A stretch of 64,000 bases of DNA from Diplosphaera chodatii (lineage: Eukaryota; Chlorophyta; Trebouxiophyceae; Prasiolales; Stichococcaceae), in the NCBI GenBank assembly GCA_032358165.1, contig CM063638.1:1-64000 (forward strand), given 5' to 3'. Under the pieces are notes generated by a model. The model was not told the origin of the DNA and did not search any database. It worked only from the letters and a program-made list of their open reading frames with translations. Both the position numbers and the translations under genes were made by a program. This document shows, one piece after another, positions 22,584-32,797 of the stretch; the first letter of the stretch is position 1, and each line of letters begins with the position of its first letter.

Positions 22584-22654
22584 AGCGAGTAATGGGAATC
22601 GAACCCATATCATCTGTGTGGAAAACAGAAAATTTACCTTTAATCTATACTCGC
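22584..22654 (-). tRNA. trnG-ucc: tRNA-Gly (UCC)
   Basis: Acceptor GCGAGTA/TACTCGC, anticodon loop TTTCCAC (TCC) on stem TCTGT/ACAGA, T arm ATGGGTTCGATTCCCAT, discriminator U. Confidence 0.95.
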
Positions 22655-22688
22655 AAACTAAACGAAGAATATACTATTTTATATCATA

Positions 22689-22762
22689 GAGAATATAGCT
22701 CAATTGGTTAGAGCATTGGCTTGTCACGCCAAAGGTTGCGGGTTCAAGTCCCGTTGTTCTCG
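22689..22762 (+). tRNA. trnD: tRNA-Asp (GUC)
   Basis: The only plus-strand member of this cluster. Acceptor GAGAATA/TGTTCTC, anticodon loop TTGTCAC (GTC) on stem TTGGC/GCCAA, T arm GCGGGTTCAAGTCCCGT, discriminator G as expected for Asp. Confidence 0.95.
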
Positions 22763-22898
22763 GTAAAAAATTGCTAGCTGTATTATGGTATTTATTATAA
22801 AAATAAAAAATTCGCTACCGTTTTATAAACTATAAATCAACTTACCGACGAAGTTCGGGAATCGATTGGCAATTACGGAAAGAATTTTGTTTATTAAG

Positions 22899-22956
22899 CT
22901 TCGTTGATTACTACTTTACGTTTTTATTTTAAACGTAAAGTAGTAATCAACGAAGT
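22899..22956. repeat. Palindrome between trnD and trnT
   Basis: CTTCGTTGATTACTACTTTA plus CGTTT and its reverse complement AAACGTAAAGTAGTAATCAA plus CGAAG; about 25-bp arms. It lies between convergent trnD and trnT. Confidence 0.85.
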
Positions 22957-22994
22957 ATGCGAATTTTTATAGATATATATTTTTTCTATTGTAA

Positions 22995-23067
22995 AGCCAA
23001 CTATCGGAATTGAACCGATAACAATTAGTTTACAAAACTAATACTCTACCAATTGAGTTAAGCTGGC
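22995..23067 (-). tRNA. trnT: tRNA-Thr (UGU)
   Basis: Acceptor GCCAGCT/AGTTGGC, anticodon loop TTTGTAA (TGT) on stem TTAGT/ACTAA, T arm ATCGGTTCAATTCCGAT. Confidence 0.95.
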
Positions 23068-23129
23068 TTAGAATACTAATAATTAAAATGATATGTTTAA
23101 TAATTTGTTTTCCCAATTCTCTATATAAC

Positions 23130-23201
23130 CTGGAGTAAAAGGATTCGAACCTTTGGATGTCGGAACCAAAATCCGATGCCTTACCGCTTGGCTATACTCC
23201 A
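23130..23201 (-). tRNA. trnQ: tRNA-Gln (UUG)
   Basis: Acceptor TGGAGTA/TACTCCA, anticodon TTG in loop TTTTGGT, D arm GCCAAGCGGTAAGGC, T arm AAAGGTTCGAATCCTTT, discriminator G. Confidence 0.95.
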
Positions 23202-23967
23202 CTATATGCATTTATTTTAAATATTTTTAATATTGTTGTAAAAAATACGTTTTATCTTAATTTAAACTAACATTCAATAAACAAAAATTTTTTGTACCAC
23301 AATAATAAACTATCTTACAATCTTACTTATTTACTAAGCCGCTAATTTACCAACTAACTTTATTGGCCAGTTAGTAAGTTACCAGGGTATAACATTTAAA
23401 AAAACATAATTTATAACATTATAAAATAATCCAACACCATTTTACTATTATAAAATATTTTTTTATCAATTAAAATGACTATTAAATTTTAAAAACTTAA
23501 ATTTCAAAAACGTAAAATTTCAATTCTTAAAATTTGTGTTTTTTTTTGTGAATTACATCATAATAATCACTTTATGTGATATAAAAATAAATCTAAAAAT
23601 AAAAAAATTCTACTTGTTTAATTATTTTAAATTATTTTGTTTTCTTGAAACCTTTTTTATACAAAAAATGGGAAAACCCGCTAAGCCACTAAGCTACAAA
23701 CCAACTTGGTTGGTAAGTTGGTAGCTTGGTAAGTTACAAAAAATTTAAAATTTTTATCTACTTCAATTATTTATTAATATGAAACTAATTAAAATATCAA
23801 ATAAATCAAAATTTCAAAATAAAATCACAACGGGAAATTTTTTCATATTTCTAAAAAAATTTCGAAAAGTTTCGAATTGAATAATTCTTATAGTTTAAAT
23901 ATTGGTAATTACAATATTTTGTTATTTCTAAAAATATTGCAAAATTTATTTTTCACATTCTATGAAC
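23202..23967. other. trnQ-trnK spacer
   Basis: No gene. AT-rich, with AACCAACTTGGTTGGT-type short hairpin at 23695-23725; the small reading frame ending there is repeat sequence. Confidence 0.55.
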
Positions 23968-24040
23968 TGAGTACAGCAGGATTTGAACCTGCGACCACCA
24001 GGTTAAAAGCCCGATGCTCTACCAATTGAGCTATGTACTC
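23968..24040 (-). tRNA. trnK: tRNA-Lys (UUU)
   Basis: Acceptor GAGTACA/TGTACTC, anticodon loop CTTTTAA (TTT) on stem TCGGG/CCTGG, T arm GCAGGTTCAAATCCTGC, discriminator A. Confidence 0.95.
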
Positions 24041-24454
24041 TTTTCATTTTTTACAGGAAATTTATGGGTTTTAAAAAATAAAATTTCTTTTATTTCTATT
24101 TGTTCGTTTAAAAATAAAACAAACATGTAAAAAATCTAATTCTTTAATTTTTTATTAGAACAAAGTAATTATGTAAGTTACCAAAAAAACAAAGTTGCTT
24201 GGTAACTTACCAAAAAGCAGATTATATTTAAGTTTTTTACAAAAAACGGTTATTATTTAAATTAAATAATATCTCATTACGTTTACTAAACGAAAACGTT
24301 GTTTAAAAACTGAATTTACTTTAAATTTTATTTTTTTGTTTGTTCACTAAAAAATTACTGTTTTGACAATATGTTTTCAAACTACACACTTAAAAAAAAA
24401 AATTTATACGTTTTTTTCTACATACTTGGTATTGCATTTATTGATGAAAAAATT
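24041..24454. other. trnK-tatC spacer
   Basis: No gene. Contains GTAACTTACCAAAAAGCAGA-type degenerate repeat near 24170-24230; otherwise AT-rich. Confidence 0.55.
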
Positions 24455-25201
24455 TTATTTACGTGATGTTAATTTTTTTTCATATAAATAACCTATGAAA
24501 AATAACATTTCTAAAAAAATTACAGTTAATAAAGTTAAACTAAATTGAGAGAAAATATCAGCAGGTGAAACTAAAGAACAAAGAATTAAAACGATAAAAA
24601 ATATTTTTTTTCTGTTTGTAAATAAAAAATTTAATTTTATATAATTATGTTTTATTAAAAACAAAAAAATTAACGGACATTGAAAAAAAAAAGTGAAAAA
24701 TATAAAAATTCTACATGCCAACTTTACATATGATTGAATCCGCGCTTGTAATTCTATATGCAATAAATGTGTGGTTATTTGAAAATTTAGCAAAAATCCG
24801 TACAATTTGGGTAAAAAAAATATGTACACAAATAATAAACTAGTTACAAAAGAAATAAATATTAAAACAAATGTAAAATTTACTTTATGTCGTTCATTTT
24901 TAAACTTGCTTGGAATTAAAAAACACCAAAATTGGTATAAGCTTAACGGAATTGTTATGTATAAACTACATAAAAAAGAAATTTCAATACTTGTATATAA
25001 GGCCTCAGTTAAATTAGTAAACATGAATTTACTGCTATACTGCAAAAAAGGTTTTGCAAAAACATAAATTACTTGGAAGTAATAATAATAACATGTGAAA
25101 AAACTCATAAAAAACGAAAAACTTATGTAAATCAATCGTAATTTTAATTCTGTCAAATGATGGTAAAAAATAGTATACGTAGAAGATATAAATAGATTCA
25201 T
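24455..25201 (-). CDS. tatC: Sec-independent protein translocase subunit TatC (MttB)
   Basis: The product is the core membrane subunit of the Tat translocase, which moves folded proteins; mitochondrial genomes of many algae and plants keep it as mttB/ymf16. Six hydrophobic segments are visible, the N-terminal HLTELKLRL matches the bacterial TatC HLEELRxR motif, and ALYTSIEISFLCSLYITIPL, LYQFWCFLIPSKFKNERH and SPADIFSQF (bacterial TPPDxxSQ) are characteristic. The frame is open to an ATG at 25261, but those 20 extra codons are encoded by a GC-rich hairpin repeat (25220-25262), so the internal MNLFISSTYTIFYHHL start is chosen (248 residues). Stop TAA. Confidence 0.95.
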   Translation of the reverse strand: MNLFISSTYTIFYHHLTELKLRLIYISFSFFMSFFTCYYYYFQVIYVFAKPFLQYSSKFMFTNLTEALYTSIEISFLCSLYITIPLSLYQFWCFLIPSKFKNERHKVNFTFVLIFISFVTSLLFVYIFFLPKLYGFLLNFQITTHLLHIELQARIQSYVKLACRIFIFFTFFFQCPLIFLFLIKHNYIKLNFLFTNRKKIFFIVLILCSLVSPADIFSQFSLTLLTVIFLEMLFFIGYLYEKKLTSRK

Positions 25202-25660
25202 ATTTAAACACGTGATTTTGCAGAGACGATTTTTCCGTTGCTTTGCAACGCAAACGGCCAAATAACCTATTAACGAGAAAGTTATTTGGTTGCAAGATTA
25301 CTTTATTACTAAAGTAGTGCAACAATGCAATAATACAATATTATAAGTTGTTGTAAAATACTAAAATGTTCGAAAAACAAAAATATATTAGTTTCTCAAT
25401 TATAAAATTTGTGAATTGATTATTCATTGAATTTTAAATTTAAATACGGTTTGCTAACCTATCAATCAACTTTATTATTGTATGCATTTAATCTACCATA
25501 CAAATAATAATAAAATTAAAACTAATTTAATTTTACTCAACTATTGCTTGTGAAAAAACGGCACGGACTGTTTGATAATGAAGTAACCGTATGGGTTACT
25601 TCGTTACTCGTTTTTATTGTTTTGTTTAAATTGGAATAATTTTTATGTATTACTTAGAAA
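25202..25660. other. tatC-trnR spacer
   Basis: No gene. Holds the family C repeat at 25220-25262 and GTAACCGTATGGGTTACTTC-type GC elements at 25550-25610. Confidence 0.6.
25220..25262 (-). repeat. GC-rich hairpin repeat, family C copy 1
   Basis: GCAGAGACGATTTTTCCGTT then GCTTTGCAACGCAAACGGCC. A near-identical block lies inside the rps3 reading frame at 35932-35974. GTTGC/GCAAC and CCGTT/AACGG complementarity lets it fold. Its presence upstream of tatC spuriously lengthens that reading frame. Confidence 0.9.
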
Positions 25661-25734
25661 TATGCTTGGAAAGATTCGAACTTTCAACTTCCATATCCGT
25701 AGTATGGTACTCTATCCGATTAAGCTACAAGCAT
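25661..25734 (-). tRNA. trnR-acg: tRNA-Arg (ACG)
   Basis: Acceptor ATGCTTG/CAAGCAT, anticodon loop CTACGGA (ACG) on stem CCATA/TATGG, T arm AAAGTTCGAATCTTT, discriminator A. No intron, in contrast to trnR-ucu. Confidence 0.93.
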
Positions 25735-25910
25735 TTTAGACTGTTCGGTTTAGTACAGTTGGGATTTTCAAACAAGGTTTTGTTGGATTTGTTTTTTATA
25801 TGTGCTTTTTGTAGTAAATATTCCAAAACCGGTTTTTATATTTAAAATTTATAGTTTAGATTTTCAAATCGTACTTATAAATATTAAAAATTGTCATTAT
25901 TCAATTGTTT

Positions 25911-25988
25911 CGGTCTATAAAAAACTTTTTGCTTTAGTAGTAAAAACAATTGTTTTTACTACTAAAGCAAAAAGTTTTTTATAGACCG
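25911..25988. repeat. Perfect 78-base palindrome between trnR and nad2
   Basis: CGGTCTATAAAAAACTTTTT continues through GCTTTAGTAGTAAAAACA to the centre AATT and is mirrored exactly to ATAGACCG. Each arm is about 39 bases with no loop. It lies about 85 bases beyond the nad2 stop. The lack of any arm divergence suggests recent origin or active conversion. Confidence 0.95.
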
Positions 25989-26073
25989 TTTTTGTATTGA
26001 AGTGGAGAAGGCAAATTTTAAACTTCTTTGTTTTTTCATATATTAAATTTTATAGCATTTAGAGTATATAATA

Positions 26074-27651
26074 TTATGAACAAAGCGATAAAGCAAATTT
26101 ATGGCTAACCAGATAAAGTGGTGTAGGGAAAACCATAAAAAAAACAATAAAAAATAACGTAATACCTAAAATTAAAGCATTTTCTTTTCTTACTTGCGAA
26201 AAACTTAACCAATTTTTTCCGGTCTCAAAATACATTATTTTTATCAAGCGTATATAATAAAAACAGCTAATAACACTGGTTAAAACACCTATAATTGCTA
26301 ATAAATACATTGTAGAACTCATAGCTGCAAAAAATAAAAAAGCTTTACTATAAAACCCAGCTAGTGGTGGTATACCTGCAATAGAAAATAATGTTAAACT
26401 GAAGGTAATAGCTAGAACTGGATTTGTTTTAGATACCATATTTAAATCAGTAGTGTATTTAATTTGAGAAATGGGTTGAATTAATGCATTTAATTCGCGT
26501 TTTAGTGGTGATAGAACAATTGCAAAAATATTGATGGTCATTATGATGTACACTACAAGATAAATGAACAGCGCTTGAAGACCTTCTATGGTTCCACAAC
26601 AAATTCCTATTAATAGGTACCCGACATGGCCAATAGAACTAAAAGCTAGTAGTCTTTTTATTTTATTTTGCGACATAGCAGCAAAACTAGCTAAAATCAT
26701 CGACGCTAAACTCGAAAAAATTATCATTTTTTGCCATGGTACCATAAAATCGTAAAAACTATCGGTAAAAACTCGAACCATTATTGCAAGAATAGAAATT
26801 TTTGGAGCAATAGAAAAAAAAGCAGTTACAGAAGTCGGTGCTCCTTCATATACATCTGGAGCCCACATATGAAATGGTACTGCAGTCAGTTTGAACAAAA
26901 ACCCAACCAAAATAAAAATCATTCCTAATTCACAAGCGCGTAATGAAAAATTAGCATTGCTGTCGGTGTATATATCAGTAATGCCACACGCAAAAACTTT
27001 GGCTAGTTCTGAAAAGTTTGTAATTCCAGTGAAACCATAAATCAAAGAAATTCCGAATAAAAGTATTCCTGAAGAAAATGCGCCTAACAGAAAATATTTT
27101 AATCCAGCTTCAGTAGAAAATTCAGAATTTCGTTTACATGCAGCCATAACATAAAAGCATAAACTTTGTAATTCAATAGCTAAATACATAGACAAAAAAT
27201 CTGCAGATGCAATTAAAAAAAGCATGCTACAAGTTGACAATAATACTAAAATACTGTACTCAAAGGCATTAAAACTTTGTTTTTTTATGTAATTAAGCGA
27301 AATCAGAATAGAGAAAAAACACGAAAAAACAACTAAAATTTTTAAATACAAAGTAAAATCGTCTATAATTAAAGTATTATAAAAAATACTAGCATTAGTG
27401 ATAAAATTATTTTTCAACAACAAAAAAGTAAAAATTAAGCTAAGTAAACTTAGCCAACTTATATTATTTAGCAACAATGGATATTTGTTTACATTAGACG
27501 TACTTAGAATTACTCCATACATTAAAAGCAAAATGCAAACGCATACTAAAAATAGTTCTGGAATAATAGCTTTAAAATCATTTTCAAATAAAAAGGTATA
27601 AAAATCAAATTCATTTACAGGGAAAGAAAACGTACTGGTGTTTGAATGCAT
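26074..27651 (-). CDS. nad2: NADH dehydrogenase subunit 2
   Basis: The 525-residue product is an antiporter-like membrane subunit of complex I. Characteristic blocks are LSMYLAIELQSLCFYVMAAC, the channel segment KLTAVPFHMWAPDVYEGAPT with SVTAFFS, LLAFSSIGHVGYLLIG and FSIAGIPPLAGFYSKAFLF. About fourteen hydrophobic segments. Start MHSNTSTFSFPVNEF gives an N-terminus slightly longer than the first helix; stop TAA. No intron. Confidence 0.97.
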   Translation of the reverse strand: MHSNTSTFSFPVNEFDFYTFLFENDFKAIIPELFLVCVCILLLMYGVILSTSNVNKYPLLLNNISWLSLLSLIFTFLLLKNNFITNASIFYNTLIIDDFTLYLKILVVFSCFFSILISLNYIKKQSFNAFEYSILVLLSTCSMLFLIASADFLSMYLAIELQSLCFYVMAACKRNSEFSTEAGLKYFLLGAFSSGILLFGISLIYGFTGITNFSELAKVFACGITDIYTDSNANFSLRACELGMIFILVGFLFKLTAVPFHMWAPDVYEGAPTSVTAFFSIAPKISILAIMVRVFTDSFYDFMVPWQKMIIFSSLASMILASFAAMSQNKIKRLLAFSSIGHVGYLLIGICCGTIEGLQALFIYLVVYIIMTINIFAIVLSPLKRELNALIQPISQIKYTTDLNMVSKTNPVLAITFSLTLFSIAGIPPLAGFYSKAFLFFAAMSSTMYLLAIIGVLTSVISCFYYIRLIKIMYFETGKNWLSFSQVRKENALILGITLFFIVFFMVFPTPLYLVSHKFALSLCS

Positions 27652-28199
27652 TTCAAAATTTATGTTTAAAATAATTTTTGTTTTGTTTAATAATAAATGA
27701 GTTTTTTATTATTAAATTTAAAATAACTGTGCTTTTAATTTATAACTGACGTGCACAAAAAAACGTAAATTTAAAAACGAAAATCATTTACAAAAATTTA
27801 TTGAACAATGAATGAAGTTTTCAAGTTTTTTATACAACACGTTATAGCTTTTTATAACAATACTTGTGTATTTGTTTTATTTTTTCATTTTTTTTTGAAA
27901 AAATATTTCATTACAAAAATTTTTTAAAATACTGTTTAATGATGTATCAACAACCTACAATGAAGTGAGTTGGGAAGTTGTTAGTAGGTCTGGTAGGTTA
28001 CAAAAAAAAATTTTTGTTTACTAAGGTTGTTACTTCGTTACAACTAATTATTTGTTTAAATATAGAAATATATTTAAATTTTTTATTGTAATTACTAGTT
28101 AATTAAATTTTACATTTAATTTAATTAACTAGTAATTACAATAAAAAACAAAACAGAAAAACAATTTATTATCGTTTTACCATCATACTTATAAATCTT
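27652..28199. other. nad2-atp6 spacer
   Basis: No gene. Contains the palindrome at 28081-28147 and short CAACCTACAATGAAGTGAGT-type repeats near 27945-28000. Confidence 0.6.
28081..28147. repeat. Palindrome downstream of atp6
   Basis: TTTTATTGTAATTACTAGTT plus AATTAAATT and its reverse complement, about 30-bp arms, starting 53 bases beyond the atp6 stop. Confidence 0.9.
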
Positions 28200-28949
28200 T
28201 TAGTGAAGATTAATAGCATCATTTAAATAAATACAAGTTAATATTGTAAATACATAAGCTTGTAAACAAGCTACTCCTATTTCCAATCCAGTTAAAGCAA
28301 AAACCACTCCGAATGGTAATACAGATGCTATTCCTAATAAACCTCCTACAGAAAGCATTGTCCAAGCAAATCCACTTAAAATTTTTACTAAAGTATGACC
28401 AGCCATCATATTTGCAAATAAACGTACACCTAAACTTATAGCACGAAAACAATAAGATACTAATTCCAATACAACTAATAAAGGAGCAAGTGCTAGTGGT
28501 GCTCCTTTAGGAAGAAGAAAACTAAAAAAATGTAAACCATGAGTTTGAAATCCTACAATTGTGATACCTATAAATAAAGAGAGACTTAATCCAAAAGTTA
28601 CTAGAAAATGACTAGTAGCCGTGAAACTATAAGGTATCATGCCAATTAAATTAGTAAATAATAAAAAAACAAAAGTAGTAAAAATTAAAGGAAAATATTT
28701 TTGGCCTTTTTTTCCTATTTGCTCATGAACTAAGCTCACTACAAATTCATAAATCATTTCTACCAAAGATTGCCATCTAGACGGAACTAAATAACCACCA
28801 TTAAATGTTACTAAGTAAAATAAAATAAATACTAATCCAGTAGTTAACATTAGGTATAACGATGAATTTGTAAAAGATAGATAAATGGTGCCAATATGAA
28901 AAGGTATTAAACTTACAATAGAAAACTGTTCTAACGGAGTAAAAATCAT
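28200..28949 (-). CDS. atp6: ATP synthase F0 subunit a
   Basis: The 249-residue product forms the proton half-channels beside the c ring. The diagnostic ISLGVRLFANMMAGHTL with the essential Arg is present, as are LLFTNLIGMIPYSFT and the C-terminal GLEIGVACLQAYVFTILTCI with YLND. The N-terminus MIFTPLEQFSIVSLIPFHIG is the plant/algal type without a long extension. Stop TAA. Shadow frames on the same strand overlap it. Confidence 0.98.
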   Translation of the reverse strand: MIFTPLEQFSIVSLIPFHIGTIYLSFTNSSLYLMLTTGLVFILFYLVTFNGGYLVPSRWQSLVEMIYEFVVSLVHEQIGKKGQKYFPLIFTTFVFLLFTNLIGMIPYSFTATSHFLVTFGLSLSLFIGITIVGFQTHGLHFFSFLLPKGAPLALAPLLVVLELVSYCFRAISLGVRLFANMMAGHTLVKILSGFAWTMLSVGGLLGIASVLPFGVVFALTGLEIGVACLQAYVFTILTCIYLNDAINLH

Positions 28950-29590
28950 AATTTTTTTTATTAATTACAAATGAAACGAAAATAGTATAGAAGTAAACTA
29001 CGAAAAATAAAAAATTTGTATAATATAATGACAAATAAAATGTAAGAAATCTCAATAATAAAATTTTATTTAAACAACTTATATGTTTAGTTTATAAAAA
29101 ATAAACAGGTATATTTATTTGTGCTTGTTTTACATTCAATAAAAATGTTTATGTTTTAAGACAAATTTACAAAATACAAAATACATTGCAAAACAACAAT
29201 ATAGTGTATTACGCCGTTGGCAGAGGTTTATTTTTACAAAATCGTTTAATCATAAAACTCTAAAGTCATTAGTTCACAAAAGAAAGTCAACTTTAAATAG
29301 TTTAAATAGCAAAGACAGATAACGAAAATAACACAAAATAAATAGCAATGAAAAAATTCTGTAACTTACTGGCGAAGCTGGTTTATTTATTGGTAGATTA
29401 CCAAAAAACAGGCTACCAAAAAAACAAATTTTGATTTTCAATTTTAAATTAAAACATAATATAAAAAACAAAAAAAAATAATGTTTCACTAAGTTTCATT
29501 AAAATTTTACAGTAAAAAATTGTTGGCAAAAGCTCGACCGTGCACAATCTTCTAAAAAATATGAAAATTTTTTATTCAAAACAAAATTCC
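28950..29590. other. atp6-trnG spacer
   Basis: No gene. A reading frame of 71 codons at 29274-29489 has no recognisable features and low-complexity composition; it crosses degenerate repeat pieces at 29330-29420, so I do not call it. Confidence 0.5.
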
Positions 29591-29662
29591 AGCAGAAAAA
29601 GGGGGTTGAACCCTCGACCTTTGCTATGGCAAAGCAATGCTCTACCACTGAGCTATTTCTGC
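29591..29662 (-). tRNA. trnG-gcc: tRNA-Gly (GCC)
   Basis: Acceptor GCAGAAA/TTTCTGC, anticodon loop TTGCCAT (GCC) on stem TTGCT/AGCAA, T arm GAGGGTTCAACCCCCTT, discriminator U. Confidence 0.95.
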
Positions 29663-29825
29663 TAAAATTATTGTATTATTTCATTATACGATAAAATTTT
29701 TCAATATTAAATTATATATAATATAATTACAAAAATAGTTTCCAAGTTTTCAAAGAAAAACTATATTTTTTTATTATTTCTGCTTAAACTAATTATGGTA
29801 GCAACGTATAAAAGATAAAGTGTTG

Positions 29826-29887
29826 TATAATTTTTAATTTCTTTTAATTTCAATTTCACTAAATTAAAAGAAATTAAAAATTATATA
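29826..29887. repeat. Palindrome between trnG and trnE
   Basis: TATAATTTTTAATTTCTTTT plus AATTT is mirrored by AAATTAAAAGAAATTAAAAA plus TTATA around a short loop. Confidence 0.8.
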
Positions 29888-29936
29888 TTGAAATAAATTA
29901 AAATATTCCAATTGAAACTTAGCTTGTAACATAATG

Positions 29937-30008
29937 TATCTTTTACGGGAATTGAACCCGTGTTTTTGCCTTGAAAAAGCAACGTCCTAACCACTAGACG
30001 AAAAAGAC
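29937..30008 (-). tRNA. trnE: tRNA-Glu (UUC)
   Basis: Acceptor GTCTTTT/AAAAGAT (G1 wobbles with U72), D arm GTCTAGTGGTTAGGAC, anticodon loop TTTTCAA (TTC), T arm ACGGGTTCAATTCCCGT, discriminator A. Confidence 0.93.
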
Positions 30009-30531
30009 TTTGTGAAATAAGTATACAATATGTAACTTGATTTTTTTTACTAAAAATACTTTTTAATTTTATTTCTATTTAGTTTTGCATTACATTATTT
30101 AGTAAATAGTTAAGAAAAATAAAATTTTATAAAATCTGAAGTTTATTTTTGTAAAATTCTTTTTTCAAGATTTTATTTTTTGTTTATTTATCATTAAAAC
30201 ACAATACCCCTTGGCAGGGGCTCGTCCCTGCTAAAATACAAAAAAAGTATAGTATTATGTTTTTTAATGACCTAGTTTCTGGTAATTTTAAGGGTTACTT
30301 ACTTAAATAGTTACTTCGTTACTAGTATACTAATATACTAATATAACCGTAGTAAAAAATAATCCAACACTAGAAATCATCTGTAAAACTCATTTTTAGT
30401 AATTGTTTAAATTGTAAAAATTTTGTTTTATTTGTAGAATTTTAATCTACGCTAACTAAATAGTAGATATCAAAAAATTTTATTTCATTAATATATTTAA
30501 GCATCTTTCATTTAAACAAAAATTTTTATAT
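30009..30531. other. trnE-rpl5 spacer
   Basis: No gene. A family B repeat is at 30206. trnE points away from rpl5, so a divergent promoter could be here, but no motif is recognised. Confidence 0.55.
30206..30231 (+). repeat. GC-rich hairpin repeat, family B
   Basis: ACCCCTTGGCAGGGGCTCGT followed by CCCTGC; identical to the core at 11082 and 44356. Confidence 0.9.
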
Positions 30532-31146
30532 ATGTGCAAACATTCTCTAAACATCGATAATTTACAAAAAAATTTGCTTATTAATAATAGATATTATATT
30601 CATTATAAAAAAAATGTATGCTTAGATTTAATCTACAAGCAAAATTTAAAAAACACCTTTGAAATTCCAAAAATAGAAAAAATTACTTTAAATGCTACCT
30701 ATAAAACAATAGTGAATGACAAAAAATTCATTATTCCTGCTTTAAGTTCATTAATGCTAATTTCTGGTCAAAACTCCAAATGGACAATTGCACACAAATC
30801 TATCGCAGGTTTTAAATTAAGAAAAAATCAAATAATCGGGTGTAAGACAGATTTACGAAATTTATTCATGTATAATTTTTTAGAAAAATTAATCACAATT
30901 ATTTTACCACGTCTTAAACATTTTAAAGGTATTGATTCAAATAAAATACTCCATATAAGCATAGGTGTACCAGAAATTGTAGTTTTCTTTGAATTAGAAA
31001 ATTATTTCGAATTTTTTCAGCTTTTAAAAGGATTAGATATTACTATATCTACAAGTTTCAAAAAAACTACTAACTCACATTTTTATAAACTATCGAAATC
31101 GCCAGTATCCGTTTTTCTGAGTGCATTTCAAGTTCCAATAAGATAA
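30532..31146 (+). CDS. rpl5: Large ribosomal subunit protein L5
   Basis: The 204-residue product is uL5, which binds 5S rRNA in the central protuberance; a 5S gene is present in this window. Landmarks are KNTFEIPKIEKITLNATYKT (bacterial PKIEKIVLNMG), ISGQNSKWTIAHKSIAGFKL with RKNQIIGCK, and DLRNLFMYNFLEKLITIILP, then the C-terminal ISIGVPEIVVFFELEN and DITISTSFKKT. The N-terminus is rather divergent; the ATG at 30532 is the first in frame. Stop TAA. It starts the plus-strand half of the window. Confidence 0.96.
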   Translation: MCKHSLNIDNLQKNLLINNRYYIHYKKNVCLDLIYKQNLKNTFEIPKIEKITLNATYKTIVNDKKFIIPALSSLMLISGQNSKWTIAHKSIAGFKLRKNQIIGCKTDLRNLFMYNFLEKLITIILPRLKHFKGIDSNKILHISIGVPEIVVFFELENYFEFFQLLKGLDITISTSFKKTTNSHFYKLSKSPVSVFLSAFQVPIR

Positions 31147-31810
31147 ATTTTTTGAATTAAAAATGTAATTTTTACATTCAAGTGTGAACTTTGAAATGTA
31201 AAAGTTTTTAATAAAAAACTTATCAATAAAACTTATAAACGAAATAGTTAATGTTTTCATTAAGTTTTATACATCTCTTAAAAAAGATTTATTTGACTTA
31301 AATAAATTAATTTTACTTAAACACATTTTTTGTAACCTGCCAACCTATCACCTAATAAACGACTTCGTTGGTAAATTGGTGGGTTGGTGGGTTGGTGGGT
31401 TGGTTGGCAGGTTACAAAAAAAATTTTTGTTTATTAAATATTAGTTTTAAACTAAATAACAAACTTAAGCTTTAATTGCAAAAAGTTTTATAATTTTTTT
31501 TAATTTTTTAGTTTTCTTGTAAAAAAAAAACATTAGTTTACAAAAAAACTAAAAAAAATCTTTAAATATATAAAATAATTTGTTGTAAAAACAAAATTTT
31601 TAATATTTAAAGTATAAAATTTAATTACTGGCTAAAAATCATAAACAAAAGAAAAAATGGTAGTTTTCTGAAAACAATGAAAAATTTTATTGTTTGAAAC
31701 AAATTAAAAACCTAAAAATTTTTTATTTAACACAACATACTACTTAACACAAATGCACAATGTAATATTAATGTCATATAAAAATAAATATTTATAAAAA
31801 AATTTATTTG
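31147..31810. other. rpl5-nad1 spacer between convergent genes
   Basis: No gene. Contains an inverted repeat at 31330-31420 (AACCTGCCAACCTATCACCT with complement) whose right arm includes four copies of GGGTTGGT at 31377-31410. Confidence 0.65.
31377..31410. repeat. Short tandem repeat GGTGGGTT
   Basis: Four head-to-tail copies of the octamer GGGTTGGT in the arm of a larger GTAACCTGCCAACC inverted repeat. G-rich runs are unusual in this AT-rich genome. Confidence 0.85.
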
Positions 31811-32797
31811 TTAAGGTAACCAATCGAAACTAATTAAAATGCCGGAAACTAATACTACCCAAGCTAGTGAAAATGGCAATAGTACTTTCCATCCTAGTCG
31901 CATTAATTGATCATACCTATACCTTGGAAAAGCAGCACGAACCCAAATAAAGAAAAATAGAAACAATACTATTTTAAACCCAAACCAAAAAACACCAGGT
32001 AACCAATAAAAAATATTCATGTTAAATATTGGCAGCCAGCCTCCCAGAAAAAAAAGTGCACAAAGACTACTCATTACAATCATATTTGCATATTCTCCAA
32101 GAAAAAATAATGCAAACCCCATAGAAGAGTACTCTACGTTATAACCAGCTACCAACTCGGCTTCCGCTTCTGGTAAATCAAAAGGAGCTCTGTTAGTTTC
32201 GGCTAAACATGATATAAAAAACATAATTAAAACTGGAAACAACGGTACACAAAACCAAACTTTTTGCTGAGCTAATACTACTTGTGTTAAATTTAATGAA
32301 CCTACGCAAAGTAACACTGTAATCAAAATAAGCCCTAAAGATACTTCATAAGAAACCATTTGTGCTGCTGATCGTAAACTCCCTAAAAAAGCGTATTTAG
32401 AATTACTAGACCAACCTGCAGTAATAATACCATACACACCGAGCGAAGAAATTGCAAAAATATATAATAAACCTGCATTTAAATCAGCTAATACCAGCCC
32501 GTCTCCAAAAGGTATTACTGCCCACGCTACTTGGCTTAACATAAAAGTTAATACGGGTGCAAATAAAAATATAACCAAATTTGCATTACTTGGTAAAACA
32601 GGTTCTTTTACTAACAATTTTAATCCATCTGCAATTGGTTGAAATATACCAAATACACCTACTACATTAGGTCCTTTTCTACGCTGCATAGACGCCATAA
32701 CTTTACGTTCTGCTAAAGTTAAGAATGCAACACCCAGCAACAAAGGAATTGTGATTGCAATTATTTTTAATACAATATTTAAAATAAGATAATTCAT
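31811..32797 (-). CDS. nad1: NADH dehydrogenase subunit 1
   Basis: The 328-residue product is the complex I membrane subunit next to the quinone site. Diagnostic blocks are [40 protein letters not shown], and [20 protein letters not shown] with YNVEYSS, followed by [20 protein letters not shown]. Full length, start [15 protein letters not shown], stop TAA. No cis or trans intron, unlike land plants. Confidence 0.98.
   Translation of the reverse strand: MNYLILNIVLKIIAITIPLLLGVAFLTLAERKVMASMQRRKGPNVVGVFGIFQPIADGLKLLVKEPVLPSNANLVIFLFAPVLTFMLSQVAWAVIPFGDGLVLADLNAGLLYIFAISSLGVYGIITAGWSSNSKYAFLGSLRSAAQMVSYEVSLGLILITVLLCVGSLNLTQVVLAQQKVWFCVPLFPVLIMFFISCLAETNRAPFDLPEAEAELVAGYNVEYSSMGFALFFLGEYANMIVMSSLCALFFLGGWLPIFNMNIFYWLPGVFWFGFKIVLFLFFFIWVRAAFPRYRYDQLMRLGWKVLLPFSLAWVVLVSGILISFDWLP

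Noticed and set aside
25035..25325. 96-codon frame overlapping the tatC start
   Set aside because: It reads through the family C repeat (GRLRCKATEKSSLQN) and then antisense-like shadow sequence of tatC in another frame.
29274..29489. 71-codon frame between atp6 and trnG
   Set aside because: Low-complexity, crosses degenerate repeats and has no recognisable feature.
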